A stretch of 64,000 nucleotides of DNA from Paraburkholderia caledonica NBRC 102488 (lineage in GTDB: Bacteria; Pseudomonadota; Gammaproteobacteria; Burkholderiales; Burkholderiaceae). The DNA lies in assembly GCF_000685095.1 (NCBI RefSeq), contig NZ_BAYE01000004.1, positions 248,001-312,000 of the forward strand. The letters run 5' to 3'. Shown piece by piece: positions 33,862 to 43,475 of the stretch (position 1 is the first letter of the stretch; each line of letters starts with the position of its first letter). A program made the translations under genes and the position numbers. Below the pieces are notes generated by a model that did not search any database, had not been told where the DNA came from, and was given only the letters and a program-made list of their open reading frames with translations.

Positions 33862-34057
33862 ACACGTTTTTGACGGTTGAACGAAGCCGTCTTCAGCGTG
33901 TAGGATGCCGGATGTGGCGCATGAGCGTCGCAAGTCGACGCGGCGCTCGCAGGGCGCCGCGTTTGCTATCAGCGCCAGAAAAAATCAGCGCGTCAGACGC
34001 GGGCGTTTTCCGACGGCTGCCGGACTTCATCCCCAGTTCTTCACAAGGATTCATTCA

Positions 34058-34588
34058 ATGAGTTCACGCAGGATCGCCGTGCGTCGTTCAGGTGTGCACG
34101 GCAAAGGCGTGTTTGCGCTCGAACCGATTGCGGCCGGTGAGCGGCTAATCGAATACAAGGGCGAGCGGATTTCCTGGAAAGAAGCGTTGCGCCGTCATCC
34201 GCATAATCCTGACGAACCGAACCACACGTTCTACTTCGCGCTCGACAGCGGCAAGGTGATCGACGGCAAGGTGAACGGCAACAGCGCGCGCTGGATCAAC
34301 CACTCGTGTGCGCCGAATTGCGAAGCCGAAGAGATCGACGGTCACGTGTATGTGCACGCACTGCGCGACATCGCCGAGGGCGAGGAGATTTTCTACGACT
34401 ACGGCCTCGTGATCGACGCGCGTCAGACCAAGAAGCTCAAGAAGGAATACGAGTGCCGTTGCGGCTCGCGCAAATGCCGCGGCACGATGCTCGCGCCGCC
34501 CGAGAAAGAGAAGGGCGCGGCCAAAACCGCCAAGCCTGCTAAATCGGCGAAATCAACGAAGGTGACGAAGAAGGCCAGGAAGAAGTAG
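34058..34588 (+). CDS. SET-domain protein lysine methyltransferase with lysine-rich tail
   Basis: A 176-residue bacterial SET protein. It starts RRIAVRRSGVHGKGVFALEP, then has the SAM/substrate motifs RWINHSCAPNC (81-84 NHSC), the catalytic-tyrosine motif FYDYG (113-116) and a post-SET zinc motif CRCGSRKCRG (C133, C135, C140). The last 25 residues are Lys/Ala repeats (AKTAKPAKSAKSTK), like histone H1 or long HU tails, and would bind DNA or be the enzyme's own substrate. The ATG at 34058 is preferred because the post-start residues match the fold at once. The target protein is unknown. Confidence 0.9.
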   Translation: MSSRRIAVRRSGVHGKGVFALEPIAAGERLIEYKGERISWKEALRRHPHNPDEPNHTFYFALDSGKVIDGKVNGNSARWINHSCAPNCEAEEIDGHVYVHALRDIAEGEEIFYDYGLVIDARQTKKLKKEYECRCGSRKCRGTMLAPPEKEKGAAKTAKPAKSAKSTKVTKKARKK

Positions 34589-34595
34589 CGCCTGA

Positions 34596-34632
34596 GTTGC
34601 CCCGTTCGTCATGCGAATGACGGCGAGGCAAC
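34596..34632 (+). other. Stem-loop directly after the SET gene
   Basis: GTTGCC/GGCAAC and CGTCAT/ATGACG helices separated by an internal loop, capped by a GCGA tetraloop. No U-run; possibly stabilises the 3' end. Confidence 0.5.
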
Positions 34633-34651
34633 CCGTTCGCGAGACACACTG

Positions 34652-36154
34652 CTACAGATCGACCGGCGCTGAATGCGCCGGTTTTTTTTCGTGGCGCTGC
34701 ATGTCGTCTTTCTTGCCGGCCGGAACGGCGGCATGCACGAGCGGAATACGCACGATGAAACGCGCTCCGCCTTCCAATGCGTCTTCGTAGTGAACGCTGC
34801 CGTGATGCAACGCCATGATGTCGTGAACGATCGCGAGGCCGAGACCGGCGCCGCCGTCCACACCGTTATCGCTCTGGCCGTCGCCGCGAAAGAACCGCTT
34901 GAACAGATCCGCTTGCTGCGTGTGAGGCACGCCCGCTCCATTGTCTTCGACGACGATTTCGGCCATGCGAACGTCGTCAATTACAGTTTGCGAGACGGTG
35001 ACCGTGATGCGCCCGCCATCGAAGCGCGACGGCGGCACATACTTCAGCGCGTTATCCAGCAGGTTCGCGATCACTTCGTGAAGCAGAACCGGATTGCCGC
35101 GCGCGATCAACGGATGGTCGTTGGTCGGGTCGTCGAGCCGCTGAAAACCCAGGTCGATGTGCGAGGTCAATGCGCGCGGCACCCATTCCGCGCCGGTATC
35201 GAACGCGAGCGCGGCCATATCCACATTCACAAAGCGTGCAGCCTGCTCGGCCGGTTCGGCGCGCGCAAGAGACAGCAGCTGATTCGACAGACGCACCGCG
35301 CGGTCGGCCGCCGCCCGCAGTTCGCGCACGGCTGCGAGCGTTTGCCGAGGATCGCGGGCGGTAGCCGCCTGCTCCGCATGCAACTTCACGGCAGTGAGCG
35401 GCGTGCGCAACTGATGCGCGGCATCGGCGATAAATTTGCGTTGACCGTCGAGCGCGGTTTTCAGCCGGTCAAGCAGCGCGTTCACAGCGCCAGTCAGCGG
35501 CCGGATTTCGACGGGCACATAGGTTTCGTCCACCGGTTCCAGCGACGTGTGAGTTTGCCGGTTCAGCGAGTCTGCGAGATCGGTTAGCGGATTAAGCTGT
35601 TGATTGACCACTCGCCATACGATCACCCAGCCGGCAAGCAGCAGCAACAGCAGCGGCATCATGATGGCGACGAGGAATTCGGCCGCTATACGAAAACGGT
35701 GGTACACCGGCTGCCCAACTTCGACGACGATCGGATTGCCGACCGGCTGATCGACCCGTACTTGGGCGACGCGCACGGTGACGCCCTGGTGCTGGGTTTC
35801 GAACACATACGCGTAATGCATGCGCCGAACGCTCGTGCCTTGCAGCGGAAGGCTTTTATCGCCGGCGATTTCGGTTTCGCCATTGCTGATCCGATAGACG
35901 AGATGCTCGACCGGATCCGAGAACATGGCCTGCGCGAGCGGCGGCACGGTGATCGGCGCTTCGGGGCCCGCAATCTGGATCTGCTTGGAGATCGCGGTCG
36001 CGAGGTCGGCGAGCGAGCGGTCGACCACGTGCTGCGTGTACTGCCACGCGAGCCAGTAGGCGATCAGGCCGCTCATGAGCGCGAGCAGCGAAAGAGGAGC
36101 AGCTAGGCGCCGCAGCAGCGTGCGGCGCAGACTATTGGCGGCCGGCTGGGGCAT
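34652..36154 (-). CDS. Sensor histidine kinase, TctE-like
   Basis: A 500-residue membrane kinase. First membrane helix (LAAPLSLLALMSGLIAYWLA), then a periplasmic domain of the 2CSK_N type (DRSLADLATAISKQIQ...FSDPVEHLVYRIS), a second helix (MMPLLLLLLAGWVIVW), HAMP, the H-box AAHQLRTPLTAVKLHAEQA, and the ATPase core with N-box (HEVIANLLDNALKY), VEDNGAGVP and GAGLGLAIV. This is the tricarboxylate-sensing TctE family. It is downstream of its regulator with a 132-nt gap. No TctCBA transporter genes are nearby, so the signal is not certain. Confidence 0.92.
   Translation of the reverse strand: MPQPAANSLRRTLLRRLAAPLSLLALMSGLIAYWLAWQYTQHVVDRSLADLATAISKQIQIAGPEAPITVPPLAQAMFSDPVEHLVYRISNGETEIAGDKSLPLQGTSVRRMHYAYVFETQHQGVTVRVAQVRVDQPVGNPIVVEVGQPVYHRFRIAAEFLVAIMMPLLLLLLAGWVIVWRVVNQQLNPLTDLADSLNRQTHTSLEPVDETYVPVEIRPLTGAVNALLDRLKTALDGQRKFIADAAHQLRTPLTAVKLHAEQAATARDPRQTLAAVRELRAAADRAVRLSNQLLSLARAEPAEQAARFVNVDMAALAFDTGAEWVPRALTSHIDLGFQRLDDPTNDHPLIARGNPVLLHEVIANLLDNALKYVPPSRFDGGRITVTVSQTVIDDVRMAEIVVEDNGAGVPHTQQADLFKRFFRGDGQSDNGVDGGAGLGLAIVHDIMALHHGSVHYEDALEGGARFIVRIPLVHAAVPAGKKDDMQRHEKKPAHSAPVDL
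34662..34689 (+). terminator. Intrinsic terminator of the SET gene, inside the convergent kinase gene
   Basis: ACCGGCGC / GCGCCGGT with a 5-nt loop and eight T (34682-34689). It lies within the last codons of the oppositely oriented sensor kinase gene. Confidence 0.85.
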
Positions 36155-36286
36155 GATCGAACGCGCGGGAAGAGTGCAGGCGCAACGCGCCGTGAAGTTT
36201 CGCCGGATGCCGGCGAATCGCGCAAGTAGTGCGCTGCGCCGGCCCGGCGCCGTCGGGCCGCAATCGAATTGCGGCCTTCACGACGA

Positions 36287-36973
36287 TTATGCGGCCTGGC
36301 GGATTTCCTGCAACAGATAACCGAAGCCGCGCACCGTGACGATTTCGACACGGCAGTTCTCGAGCTTTTTGCGCACACGGTGCACATAGACCTCGATAGC
36401 GGTGTCGCCGAGATCGCCGCCGAAATGCGTGAGGTGGTCTTGCAGTTGCGCCTTGCTGACCACGCGGCCGTGGCGCAGCAGCAGCATTTCGAGCACGGCG
36501 AATTCGCGCGGCGACAGCTCGAGCGGCTTGTCGTCGTTGAAAATGCGGCGATCGACGCCCGACAAACGCACGCCGCCCAATGACACTTCCGGACGCGGCA
36601 TGTCGCCGTGCGGGCCGCTACGGCGCATTACCGCGCGAATACGCGCTTCGAGTTCGGTGGGCTCGAACGGCTTCAGCATGTAGTCGTCGGCACCGGAATT
36701 CAGGCCTTGCACACGGTCGTTCAGTTCGTCACGCGCGGTGAGAATGATCACCGGAGTGTGGCGATTGCTCTGACGGAAGCGCGAAAGCAGCGTCATACCG
36801 TCGATGCCCGGCAAGCCGAGGTCGAGAATCACCAGTTCGTGCCGGTTTTGCGTGAGGGCCTGTTCGGCGAAAATGCCGTCGTGGACCATGTCGACGGTGA
36901 AGCCGGCTTGTTCGAGACTGCTTTGGATGCCGCGCGCGATGGGACGGTCATCTTCGATCAGAAGGAGTCGCAT
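36287..36973 (-). CDS. OmpR-family response regulator, TctD/QseB-like
   Basis: A 228-residue regulator. Receiver domain with acidic pocket E7/D8/D9 and phospho-acceptor D51 (LVILDLGLPG), conserved T (ILTARDE) and K (MLKPF). The C-terminal winged helix carries LSPREFAVLEMLLLRHGRVV and EVYVHRVRKKLENCRVEIVTVRGFGYLL. It pairs with the kinase downstream. The divergent DUF3717 gene starts 171 nt away. Confidence 0.94.
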   Translation of the reverse strand: MRLLLIEDDRPIARGIQSSLEQAGFTVDMVHDGIFAEQALTQNRHELVILDLGLPGIDGMTLLSRFRQSNRHTPVIILTARDELNDRVQGLNSGADDYMLKPFEPTELEARIRAVMRRSGPHGDMPRPEVSLGGVRLSGVDRRIFNDDKPLELSPREFAVLEMLLLRHGRVVSKAQLQDHLTHFGGDLGDTAIEVYVHRVRKKLENCRVEIVTVRGFGYLLQEIRQAA

Positions 36974-37143
36974 GGATTTCGCTCAAGTACAATGGGTTTA
37001 GGCGTTTGGCAAGCGGTTCGCCGGGGCGCCTGCTGCACAGATCTGCTACACGGACCGCGTGTGGTGTGGCTGAGCCCAACTGGCGTAACCGGCCACGAAG
37101 CAGTCGTCGAGCAGTCTGCTGGCGCACACCGGTAATCGAAGCC

Positions 37144-37368
37144 ATGTCCGAGATAAGCATTCACGAACTGGAAGCCGCGATCAACTTCTGGCGCGCCCGC
37201 TCACCTTCGAGCGGAGACGAACTCGTTCTGTGCAAGGAGGCAAGCGCGCTCTCCAAGCCGTATGCGCTCCTGATTGTACAGCGTCAGAACACGCTCACGC
37301 GCGATGGTTTGGACGCGTTTGCGCAGCAAGCGTGGGATTCTTACGTGCGCCTTAAGAATAGCCTGTAG
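37144..37368 (+). CDS. DUF3717 domain protein
   Basis: A 74-residue small protein of unknown function, recognisable by MSEISIHELEAAINFWRARS, typical of DUF3717 proteins of Burkholderiales. It is predicted to be helical and soluble, with no signal peptide. The ATG at 37144 opens directly on the conserved sequence; upstream codons in the same frame are unrelated. It is divergent from the response regulator gene and 92 nt before the Lrp gene. Confidence 0.88.
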   Translation: MSEISIHELEAAINFWRARSPSSGDELVLCKEASALSKPYALLIVQRQNTLTRDGLDAFAQQAWDSYVRLKNSL

Positions 37369-37460
37369 AACTGAAGGTTTGAGCCCCGAGTCGCCTGCAA
37401 AGCCCTTTCAATACGACGAATTCTTTAACACGCGGTAATACAGTCGATGAAATTCCCTAC

Positions 37461-37952
37461 ATGCTAGAACTCGATCACTTCGATCTTGCACTCCTCGACG
37501 TACTGCAGCGCTTCGGGCGCGCAACGCATCAGCAACTGGCGGAACAGGTGCCGCTGTCGCCGTCGCAAATCGGCCGGCGATTGCAGCGGCTGGAACAGAT
37601 CGGCGTGGTGGACGGTTATCGGGTCGTGTTGCGGCCCGAGAAGCTGGGCCTTGGCGTGACGGCATTTACGAGCCTGAAGCTCAAGCATCATGGCGATTCG
37701 ATCATCGAGCAATTCCAGCAGCAGATCGACACCTTGCCCGAGGTGCTGGAATGCCATGCGGTGGTAGGCGACGCCGACTATCTGCTGCGCATCGTCGCGC
37801 CCGACCTGAACTACCTGTCCACCTTCGTGATGAAAAAGCTGATGCGCGTGCCGGGCGTCGACAGCGTGCGCTCGAACATCGTACTCACCACGTTCAAGCG
37901 CAACGGGCCATTGCCGCTTGGCCATCTGTCGCCGGGAACGGCCGGCGCCTGA
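37461..37952 (+). CDS. Lrp/AsnC-family transcriptional regulator
   Basis: A 163-residue regulator. N-terminal helix-turn-helix (LDVLQRFGRATHQQLAEQV, LSPSQIGRRLQRLEQIGVV) and a C-terminal RAM (ligand-binding, oligomerising) domain (LPEVLECHAVVGDADYLLRI, LMRVPGVDSVRSNIVLTTFK). Such proteins respond to amino acids. Neighbouring genes do not reveal the target. Confidence 0.93.
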   Translation: MLELDHFDLALLDVLQRFGRATHQQLAEQVPLSPSQIGRRLQRLEQIGVVDGYRVVLRPEKLGLGVTAFTSLKLKHHGDSIIEQFQQQIDTLPEVLECHAVVGDADYLLRIVAPDLNYLSTFVMKKLMRVPGVDSVRSNIVLTTFKRNGPLPLGHLSPGTAGA

Positions 37953-37979
37953 CGCACGCACCGTGGCCGCGCGTGCGGT

Positions 37980-38516
37980 TTATGCGACTTGCTTCGGCGC
38001 GCTGTCCGGGCTCAGCAAATCGACGTAGGCGACCGCAACCAGATCCGATTCCGGAACGCCGAGGCTCGCGAACATTGCGTGCGCTTCGGCCTGACCGTCT
38101 TCTTCATTGTCGTCTTGCGCGAGCACCACTTCGAGTTCCACGAAATCGCCGAGACCGTCGACGCGATCCAGATGAATGCGCGTGCGCCCCGCCAGATACA
38201 CATGCCGTTCCTTGGTCACGATGCCGCGCGTTGTCAGCGCAGTGGCAAGCAGCGCGTGCATGGCTTCGGGGTTCGTCACAGGACTGCGGGTGTAATACGA
38301 CGCCTTGGGCCCGTCGCGGTCGTCACGCTGATAGAAGATCAGTTCGGCGGGCGTGCCGTCGTCGAACTGGCGCAGCTTGAGGCGCCCGCGCGGCACGTCG
38401 TAGAAAAAATCCTGCTGGCGGAAGATTAAAGGCGTGTCCGGCGCGAGCTGCGCCGCGCGCTCGCGCAGTTGCTCGAAATGCTGCGCGCGGGCTTTTATTT
38501 CGATGTTGCGTGCCAT
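37980..38516 (-). CDS. CYTH-domain protein, class IV adenylate cyclase-like
   Basis: A 178-residue triphosphate-tunnel enzyme. The start MARNIEIKARAQHF carries the ExExK-like signature (EIKAR); RGRLKLRQFD, ELIFYQRDD and the acidic strand GDFVELEVVLAQDDN supply the remaining charged residues of the tunnel. Members are adenylate cyclases or inorganic triphosphatases, and sequence alone does not separate them. The start at 38516 puts the motif at residue 5; a longer frame upstream has no CYTH character. Confidence 0.85.
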   Translation of the reverse strand: MARNIEIKARAQHFEQLRERAAQLAPDTPLIFRQQDFFYDVPRGRLKLRQFDDGTPAELIFYQRDDRDGPKASYYTRSPVTNPEAMHALLATALTTRGIVTKERHVYLAGRTRIHLDRVDGLGDFVELEVVLAQDDNEEDGQAEAHAMFASLGVPESDLVAVAYVDLLSPDSAPKQVA

Positions 38517-38760
38517 GTCAGGCTCCTGTCGAAGAATTGAGTGGTCGGCGGTTTGTGCTGTGACCGGCGCCAAGCTGCCGGGAAGGACAGAGTCGGTTGG
38601 AACGGAAGCGGTGAGGGCGGCTGCCAACGGCGTGCGCGCGTGAGAGACCCGTCAATCTAACAAAAACTGCGTGACGCCGCGGTTTAAGCCCGCCATGATC
38701 CAGCGAAATTCACGTGAACGCTGTCATGAGGACCGCTCATATCGCAGCCGTGTAGCGTGC

Positions 38761-39660
38761 TCAGCCGGTCCATTGCTGATCGATGAGCTTGAGCGCGGCG
38801 GCTATCGCCGGCTCGTCCTTGCGTTCGTCGAGCGTGATGAAGCTCAGTTGCGTAGGCACGGTAATGCCTTCGACGATGGTCAACGCGTGCGCGTGAGCCT
38901 CGGCAATCGCAATCGCATCGCGCGCGAGCGTCAGGCCCACGCCGGATTTGACGAGATCCAGCATCGACGGCTCCTGATCCACTTCCGCGACCTTCACCGG
39001 TTTCACGCCGGCCTCCCCAAAAGCGCGGGACAGCAGGCGGTTGTGCGCGGAAGCGGGCGGCGTCCAGATCCACGGAAAGGCGGCAAGCGAGCGCCAGTCG
39101 CGCGCGCCTTTCACGCGGTCTTTCCAGCCGGCGGGCGCGAGCACGCGGTACTGGAACTGCGTGAGCGTCAATGTGTGGAAGGCGGGCCCATCGCGCGCGT
39201 CGTCCTCGGAGGGCACGCCAATGTAGTAGCCGACATCCAGTTCGCCTGCGCGGACCTGATCGAGCACCCAGCCCGACATGCCGTGCCGCAAAGCAGTTTC
39301 GATGTGCGGCCACGTCTCCACCAGTTGCTTGAGGAAACCCCCGAGGCGCAGAAACTCGGGGTCGAGAATCGTGCCGATGCGCAGGCGTCCGCGCACTTCC
39401 TGGCGCAGCGATTGCGCCGCTCGTTGCACGTCACCCGCCGCGGCCAGCGCACGTTCGGCGTGCGGCAGAAGCGCCTGGCCGTCGCGGGTCAGCGAGAGTC
39501 CATGCGAGGTACGCGTGAACAGCGTCACGCCCAGCGTCTCCTGCAAATGCTTGATTTGCAGGCTAACGGCCGGCTGGGTCAAATGTAGTTGCACCGCAGC
39601 ACGCGTGAGGTTGCCCTCGCGTGCCACGGTGACGAACGCGCGTAGCAGAGTCAGATCCAT
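38761..39660 (-). CDS. LysR-type regulator of the divergent mmsA-dehydrogenase-liv unit
   Basis: A 299-residue LysR protein. Winged helix at 1-60 ([39 protein letters not shown]) and an effector domain of the usual size. It is divergent from the mmsA gene, with a 140-nt intergenic region containing inverted repeats, the classic arrangement for a LysR activator of a catabolic operon. By analogy with the LysR regulators of 3-hydroxypropionate catabolism in Pseudomonas, it may respond to the pathway substrate; that is inference. Confidence 0.92.
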   Translation of the reverse strand: MDLTLLRAFVTVAREGNLTRAAVQLHLTQPAVSLQIKHLQETLGVTLFTRTSHGLSLTRDGQALLPHAERALAAAGDVQRAAQSLRQEVRGRLRIGTILDPEFLRLGGFLKQLVETWPHIETALRHGMSGWVLDQVRAGELDVGYYIGVPSEDDARDGPAFHTLTLTQFQYRVLAPAGWKDRVKGARDWRSLAAFPWIWTPPASAHNRLLSRAFGEAGVKPVKVAEVDQEPSMLDLVKSGVGLTLARDAIAIAEAHAHALTIVEGITVPTQLSFITLDERKDEPAIAAALKLIDQQWTG

Positions 39661-39733
39661 CCGCTGATATTAACGCCGCTTATGGTCCAGTTGAGCATTA
39701 CTCATTGGATTTAGCGAGGCGAAGCGCCTTACG

Positions 39734-39753
39734 CTGGCGTTTGAGCACGCCAG
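39734..39753. promoter_or_regulatory. Inverted repeat in the LysR-mmsA intergenic region
   Basis: CTGGCGT, 6 nt, ACGCCAG: perfect 7-bp arms located 48 nt before the mmsA ATG. A candidate LysR site or leader hairpin. Confidence 0.4.
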
Positions 39754-39800
39754 AGTCTCAGCAGCCATCTGGGAATGGCCTACCACCGAGAGGACAGAAC

Positions 39801-41339
39801 ATGAGCGAGACATATCAGGAAGAAGGCGTCCGCGCGGACGCCGGCACGCGCGCGCTAACCCATTTCATCAACGGCAAGGCGATTGACGGAACGAGCGGCC
39901 GTTTCGGCGACGTCTTCAATCCCGCACTGGGCGACGTCGCCGCGCGTGTGCCGCTTGCAAGCGTCGCGGAAGTGGATGCCGCGGTCGCCGCCGCTTACGC
40001 CGCGTTTCCCGCCTGGAGCGAGACCGCGCCGATCAAGCGGGCGCGGGTGCTATTCAAGTTCAAGGAATTGCTGGATCGCCATCACGACGAACTCGCGGAA
40101 CTGATCACGCGCGAACACGGCAAGGTGTTCTCCGACGCGAAGGGCGAAGTGATGCGCGGCATTGAAGTGGTCGAGTTCGCATGCGGCATCCCGAATCTGT
40201 TGAAGACGGACTTCACGGATCAGATCGGCGGTGGCATCGACAACTGGAACCTGCGTCAACCGCTCGGTGTGGTCGCCGGCATTACGCCATTCAATTTTCC
40301 GATGATGGTGCCGTGCTGGATGTTCCCGGTCGCGATAGCTTGCGGCAACACGTTCGTGCTGAAGCCGTCGGAGCGCGATCCGTCGGCGTCGAACCGTCTC
40401 GCGGAACTATTGAAGGAGGCCGGCTTGCCGGACGGCGTGTTCAACGTAGTGCACGGCGATAAGGTCGCGGTCGATGCGCTGCTCGTGCATCCCGACGTAA
40501 GTGCTGTTTCGTTTGTCGGCTCCACGCCGATCGCCGAGTACATCCACACCGAAGGCACGAAGCACGGCAAGCGCGTGCAGGCATTGGGCGGCGCCAAGAA
40601 TCACCTGGTCGTCATGCCGGATGCCGATCTCGATCAGGCCGTCGACGCTTTGATCGGTGCCGCATACGGATCGGCGGGCGAGCGCTGCATGGCGATTTCC
40701 GTCGCCGTTGCGGTGGGTCATATCGCCGATGAACTGATCGAGCGGCTCACGCCTCGCGTAAAAAGCCTGAAGATTATGAACGGCATGGAATCGGCCGCCG
40801 AAATGGGACCGTTGGTGACGGCCGTGCATCGCGAGAAAGTGGTCGGCTATATCGAAGCCGGCATCGCGGCTGGCGCGAAGTTGGTGGTCGATGGCCGCGG
40901 TCATCGAGTGGACGGCCACGAGAAAGGCTTCTTTCTCGGCGGTACGCTGTTCGACGATGTATCGACTGATATGAAGATCTATCGCGAGGAGATTTTCGGA
41001 CCAGTGTTATGCGTGGTACGCGTGCCGGACTTTGCGTCTGCGGTGGAATTGATCAATGCCAACGAGTTTGCCAACGGCGTGTCGCTCTTCACGTCGGATG
41101 GCGGCATTGCGCGCGCCTTCTCGCGGCAGATTCAGATCGGCATGGTCGGCATCAATGTGCCAATTCCTGTGCCGATGGCGTGGCATTCGTTCGGCGGGTG
41201 GAAGAAGTCGCTATTCGGCGATCATCACGCGTATGGCGAGGAAGGCGTGCGGTTCTACACACGCTACAAGAGCATCATGCAGCGCTGGCCTGACAGTATC
41301 GCGAAGGGCGCTGAATTCACCATGCCGGTTGCAAAGTAG
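39801..41339 (+). CDS. mmsA: CoA-acylating (methyl)malonate-semialdehyde dehydrogenase
   Basis: A 512-residue aldehyde dehydrogenase of the MmsA class, converting malonate or methylmalonate semialdehyde to acetyl- or propionyl-CoA with NAD+ and CoA. The NAD region has [20 protein letters not shown]; the catalytic cysteine is C296 in [11 protein letters not shown]; the end has the MmsA-type [20 protein letters not shown]. MmsA enzymes lack the general-base Glu of other ALDHs, consistent with CoA rather than water as acceptor. The ATG at 39801 follows AGGACAG. The N-terminus is some 12 residues longer than usual. It leads the LysR-controlled unit, followed by the GMC dehydrogenase. Confidence 0.92.
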   Translation: MSETYQEEGVRADAGTRALTHFINGKAIDGTSGRFGDVFNPALGDVAARVPLASVAEVDAAVAAAYAAFPAWSETAPIKRARVLFKFKELLDRHHDELAELITREHGKVFSDAKGEVMRGIEVVEFACGIPNLLKTDFTDQIGGGIDNWNLRQPLGVVAGITPFNFPMMVPCWMFPVAIACGNTFVLKPSERDPSASNRLAELLKEAGLPDGVFNVVHGDKVAVDALLVHPDVSAVSFVGSTPIAEYIHTEGTKHGKRVQALGGAKNHLVVMPDADLDQAVDALIGAAYGSAGERCMAISVAVAVGHIADELIERLTPRVKSLKIMNGMESAAEMGPLVTAVHREKVVGYIEAGIAAGAKLVVDGRGHRVDGHEKGFFLGGTLFDDVSTDMKIYREEIFGPVLCVVRVPDFASAVELINANEFANGVSLFTSDGGIARAFSRQIQIGMVGINVPIPVPMAWHSFGGWKKSLFGDHHAYGEEGVRFYTRYKSIMQRWPDSIAKGAEFTMPVAK

Positions 41340-41440
41340 TTCGAGATGTTCGCCTTCGGCGGCGGCGATCCTGTCGCGCCGAAGGCATCGATAAAACCGG
41401 TCCTACATAGGCCCGGGAAAATTGATTAGGAGACGGAACA

Positions 41441-43153
41441 ATGAGCAACGCGCAAGCCGCGTCTTCCGGGCGGCGTCTCGAAGGCGAATTCGACTACATC
41501 ATCGTCGGCGCTGGGACAGCGGGGTGCGTGCTCGCCAATCGCCTGACCGAAGATCCGGATGTGCAGGTGTTGTTGCTCGAAGCCGGCGGCAAAGACGACT
41601 ATCACTGGATTCATGTGCCGGTCGGCTATCTGTACTGCATCGGCAATCCGCGTACTGACTGGCTCTATAAAACGCAGGCGGAACCGGGCCTGAACGGCCG
41701 CGCGCTTTCGTATCCGCGCGGCCGCGTCCTGGGTGGCAGTTCGTCGATCAACGGAATGATCTACATGCGCGGCCAGCGCGAAGATTATGACGAGTGGGCG
41801 CGCGTCACGAACGACGCGTCATGGTCGTGGAATTCCGTGCTGCCGGTTTTCAAACGCAGCGAAGACCACTACTCGGGCGAGAGCGAATCGCATGGCGCCG
41901 GGGGACCGTGGCGCGTGGAGAAGCAACGCCTCAAATGGAAGATTCTCGAAGAGTTTTCGAAGGCCGCGCAAGAGACCGGCATTCCCGCCACCGACGACTT
42001 CAATCGCGGCGACAACACGGGCGTTGGCTACTTCGACGTCAATCAGAAGCGGGGTATTCGCTGGAATGCTTCTAAAGCATTTTTGCGCCCCGCGATGAAG
42101 CGCCAGAATCTCACCATCATCACCGGCGCACACACACGGCGCGTGGTATTCGACGGACGCCGCTGCACGGGCGTCGAATACCGCGGTAACGAAACAGAGT
42201 ACTTTGCCAAAGCCCGTTGCGAAGTGATCCTGAGCTCAGGGGCCGTCAACTCGCCGCAATTGCTGGAGCTCTCCGGCATAGGTAACAGTGCGCGTTTGCA
42301 GAACCTTGGTATCGACGTGGTCAACGACCTGCGCGGCGTCGGCGAAAATCTTCAGGATCATTTGCAATTGCGCATGGCTTATCAGGTCGACGGGGTCCGC
42401 ACACTCAATACCGCATCCGCGCATTGGTGGGGCAAGCTCATGATCGGCGTGCAGTACGCGCTTTTTCAAAGCGGGCCGATGTCGATGTCGCCGTCGCAAC
42501 TCGGGGCATTCGCAAAGTCGGACCCCGACGATCGCTCGCTGACGCGCCCGGACCTCGAATATCACGTCCAGCCTCTTTCGCTGGATCGCTTCGGCGAACC
42601 GCTGCATCGGTTCAATGCATTCACTGCGTCGGTGTGCCAGTTGCGGCCCACTTCGCGCGGCAGCATTCATATTGAATCGACAGACGCCGCTGCGCCGCCG
42701 CTGATCGCGCCGAACTATCTATCCACCGATTACGACCGCCATGTCGCCTCAAACGCACTGCGTCTCACGCGTCGCATTGCCGCGGCACCGGCATTGGCCC
42801 GTTATCAGCCCCGGGAAATATTGCCGGGCATCGAATATCAAACCGAGGAAGAACTGCAGCGTGCAGCAGGACTGGTCGGCACGACGATTTTCCATCCGGT
42901 CGGCACATGCAGGATGGGCACGACCGACGATCCTGGCGCGGTCGTCGACAACAGGCTACGAGTTATCGGTGTCGACGGACTGCGCGTAGTCGACGCATCG
43001 GTCATGCCTACCATCACATCGGGCAATACAAACTCGCCCACCTTGATGATCGCCGAGCGCGCGAGCGACATGATCCGCGAGGATCGGCGTGCGCGCGTGG
43101 CCGGCAGCCTTGCTGCGCATGCGGGTCGGGCCGTGTCGATGTCCGCTGTGTGA
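41441..43153 (+). CDS. GMC-family FAD alcohol dehydrogenase (choline dehydrogenase-like)
   Basis: A 570-residue flavoprotein. FAD motif DYIIVGAGTAGCVLANRL (23-28 GAGTAG), GMC signature 1 in YPRGRVLGGSSSINGMIYMR, signature 2 in SSGAVNSPQLLELSGIG, and the catalytic His-Asn pair with H485 in FHPVGTCRMG and the Asn in GNTNSPTLMIAE. Some enzymes of this family oxidise 3-hydroxypropionate to malonate semialdehyde, and placement directly after mmsA would supply exactly its substrate. Choline oxidation is the alternative, but there is no betaine-aldehyde dehydrogenase here. Confidence 0.9.
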   Translation: MSNAQAASSGRRLEGEFDYIIVGAGTAGCVLANRLTEDPDVQVLLLEAGGKDDYHWIHVPVGYLYCIGNPRTDWLYKTQAEPGLNGRALSYPRGRVLGGSSSINGMIYMRGQREDYDEWARVTNDASWSWNSVLPVFKRSEDHYSGESESHGAGGPWRVEKQRLKWKILEEFSKAAQETGIPATDDFNRGDNTGVGYFDVNQKRGIRWNASKAFLRPAMKRQNLTIITGAHTRRVVFDGRRCTGVEYRGNETEYFAKARCEVILSSGAVNSPQLLELSGIGNSARLQNLGIDVVNDLRGVGENLQDHLQLRMAYQVDGVRTLNTASAHWWGKLMIGVQYALFQSGPMSMSPSQLGAFAKSDPDDRSLTRPDLEYHVQPLSLDRFGEPLHRFNAFTASVCQLRPTSRGSIHIESTDAAAPPLIAPNYLSTDYDRHVASNALRLTRRIAAAPALARYQPREILPGIEYQTEEELQRAAGLVGTTIFHPVGTCRMGTTDDPGAVVDNRLRVIGVDGLRVVDASVMPTITSGNTNSPTLMIAERASDMIREDRRARVAGSLAAHAGRAVSMSAV

Positions 43154-43475
43154 CACGCGTGGTGACGAGCGCGGCATGCTTTGTGTGTCTCGCGTTCCGT
43201 GCTTGCGTCGCAGGGTTATCTGCGCGCGCCTGTCTCCAGTTGGAGACAAGGTTCGCAATCGCTCACACGCGTGATCCACTAAGTGCAAATCCCAATGAAT
43301 GCGCTGCATCATTGGCGCGACAATGGCAGCCATGCTGCGTGTTGCCCCACGGACTACCGTCCGGATTGGTGCACCACGCCAACGAGCGTGCACGGGGTGC
43401 CGCCGTCCAAAAAAGTCGCGCAGAGCTTCGCGCGTAAGATCGTAGTGCTTCGCCTTACTCCGTATGGAAGGGAAC
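43154..43475. other. Intergenic region GMC dehydrogenase - livG
   Basis: About 320 nt without a gene. It contains a perfect inverted repeat (TGTCTCCA-GT-TGGAGACA, 43231-43248) and a smaller one (CATTG-6 nt-CAATG, about 43311). It may hold a second promoter for the transporter genes. No T-run terminator. Confidence 0.5.
43231..43248. promoter_or_regulatory. Perfect inverted repeat before livG
   Basis: Eight-base arms with a 2-nt centre. Either a repressor/activator site for the transporter genes or a compact mRNA hairpin. Confidence 0.35.
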
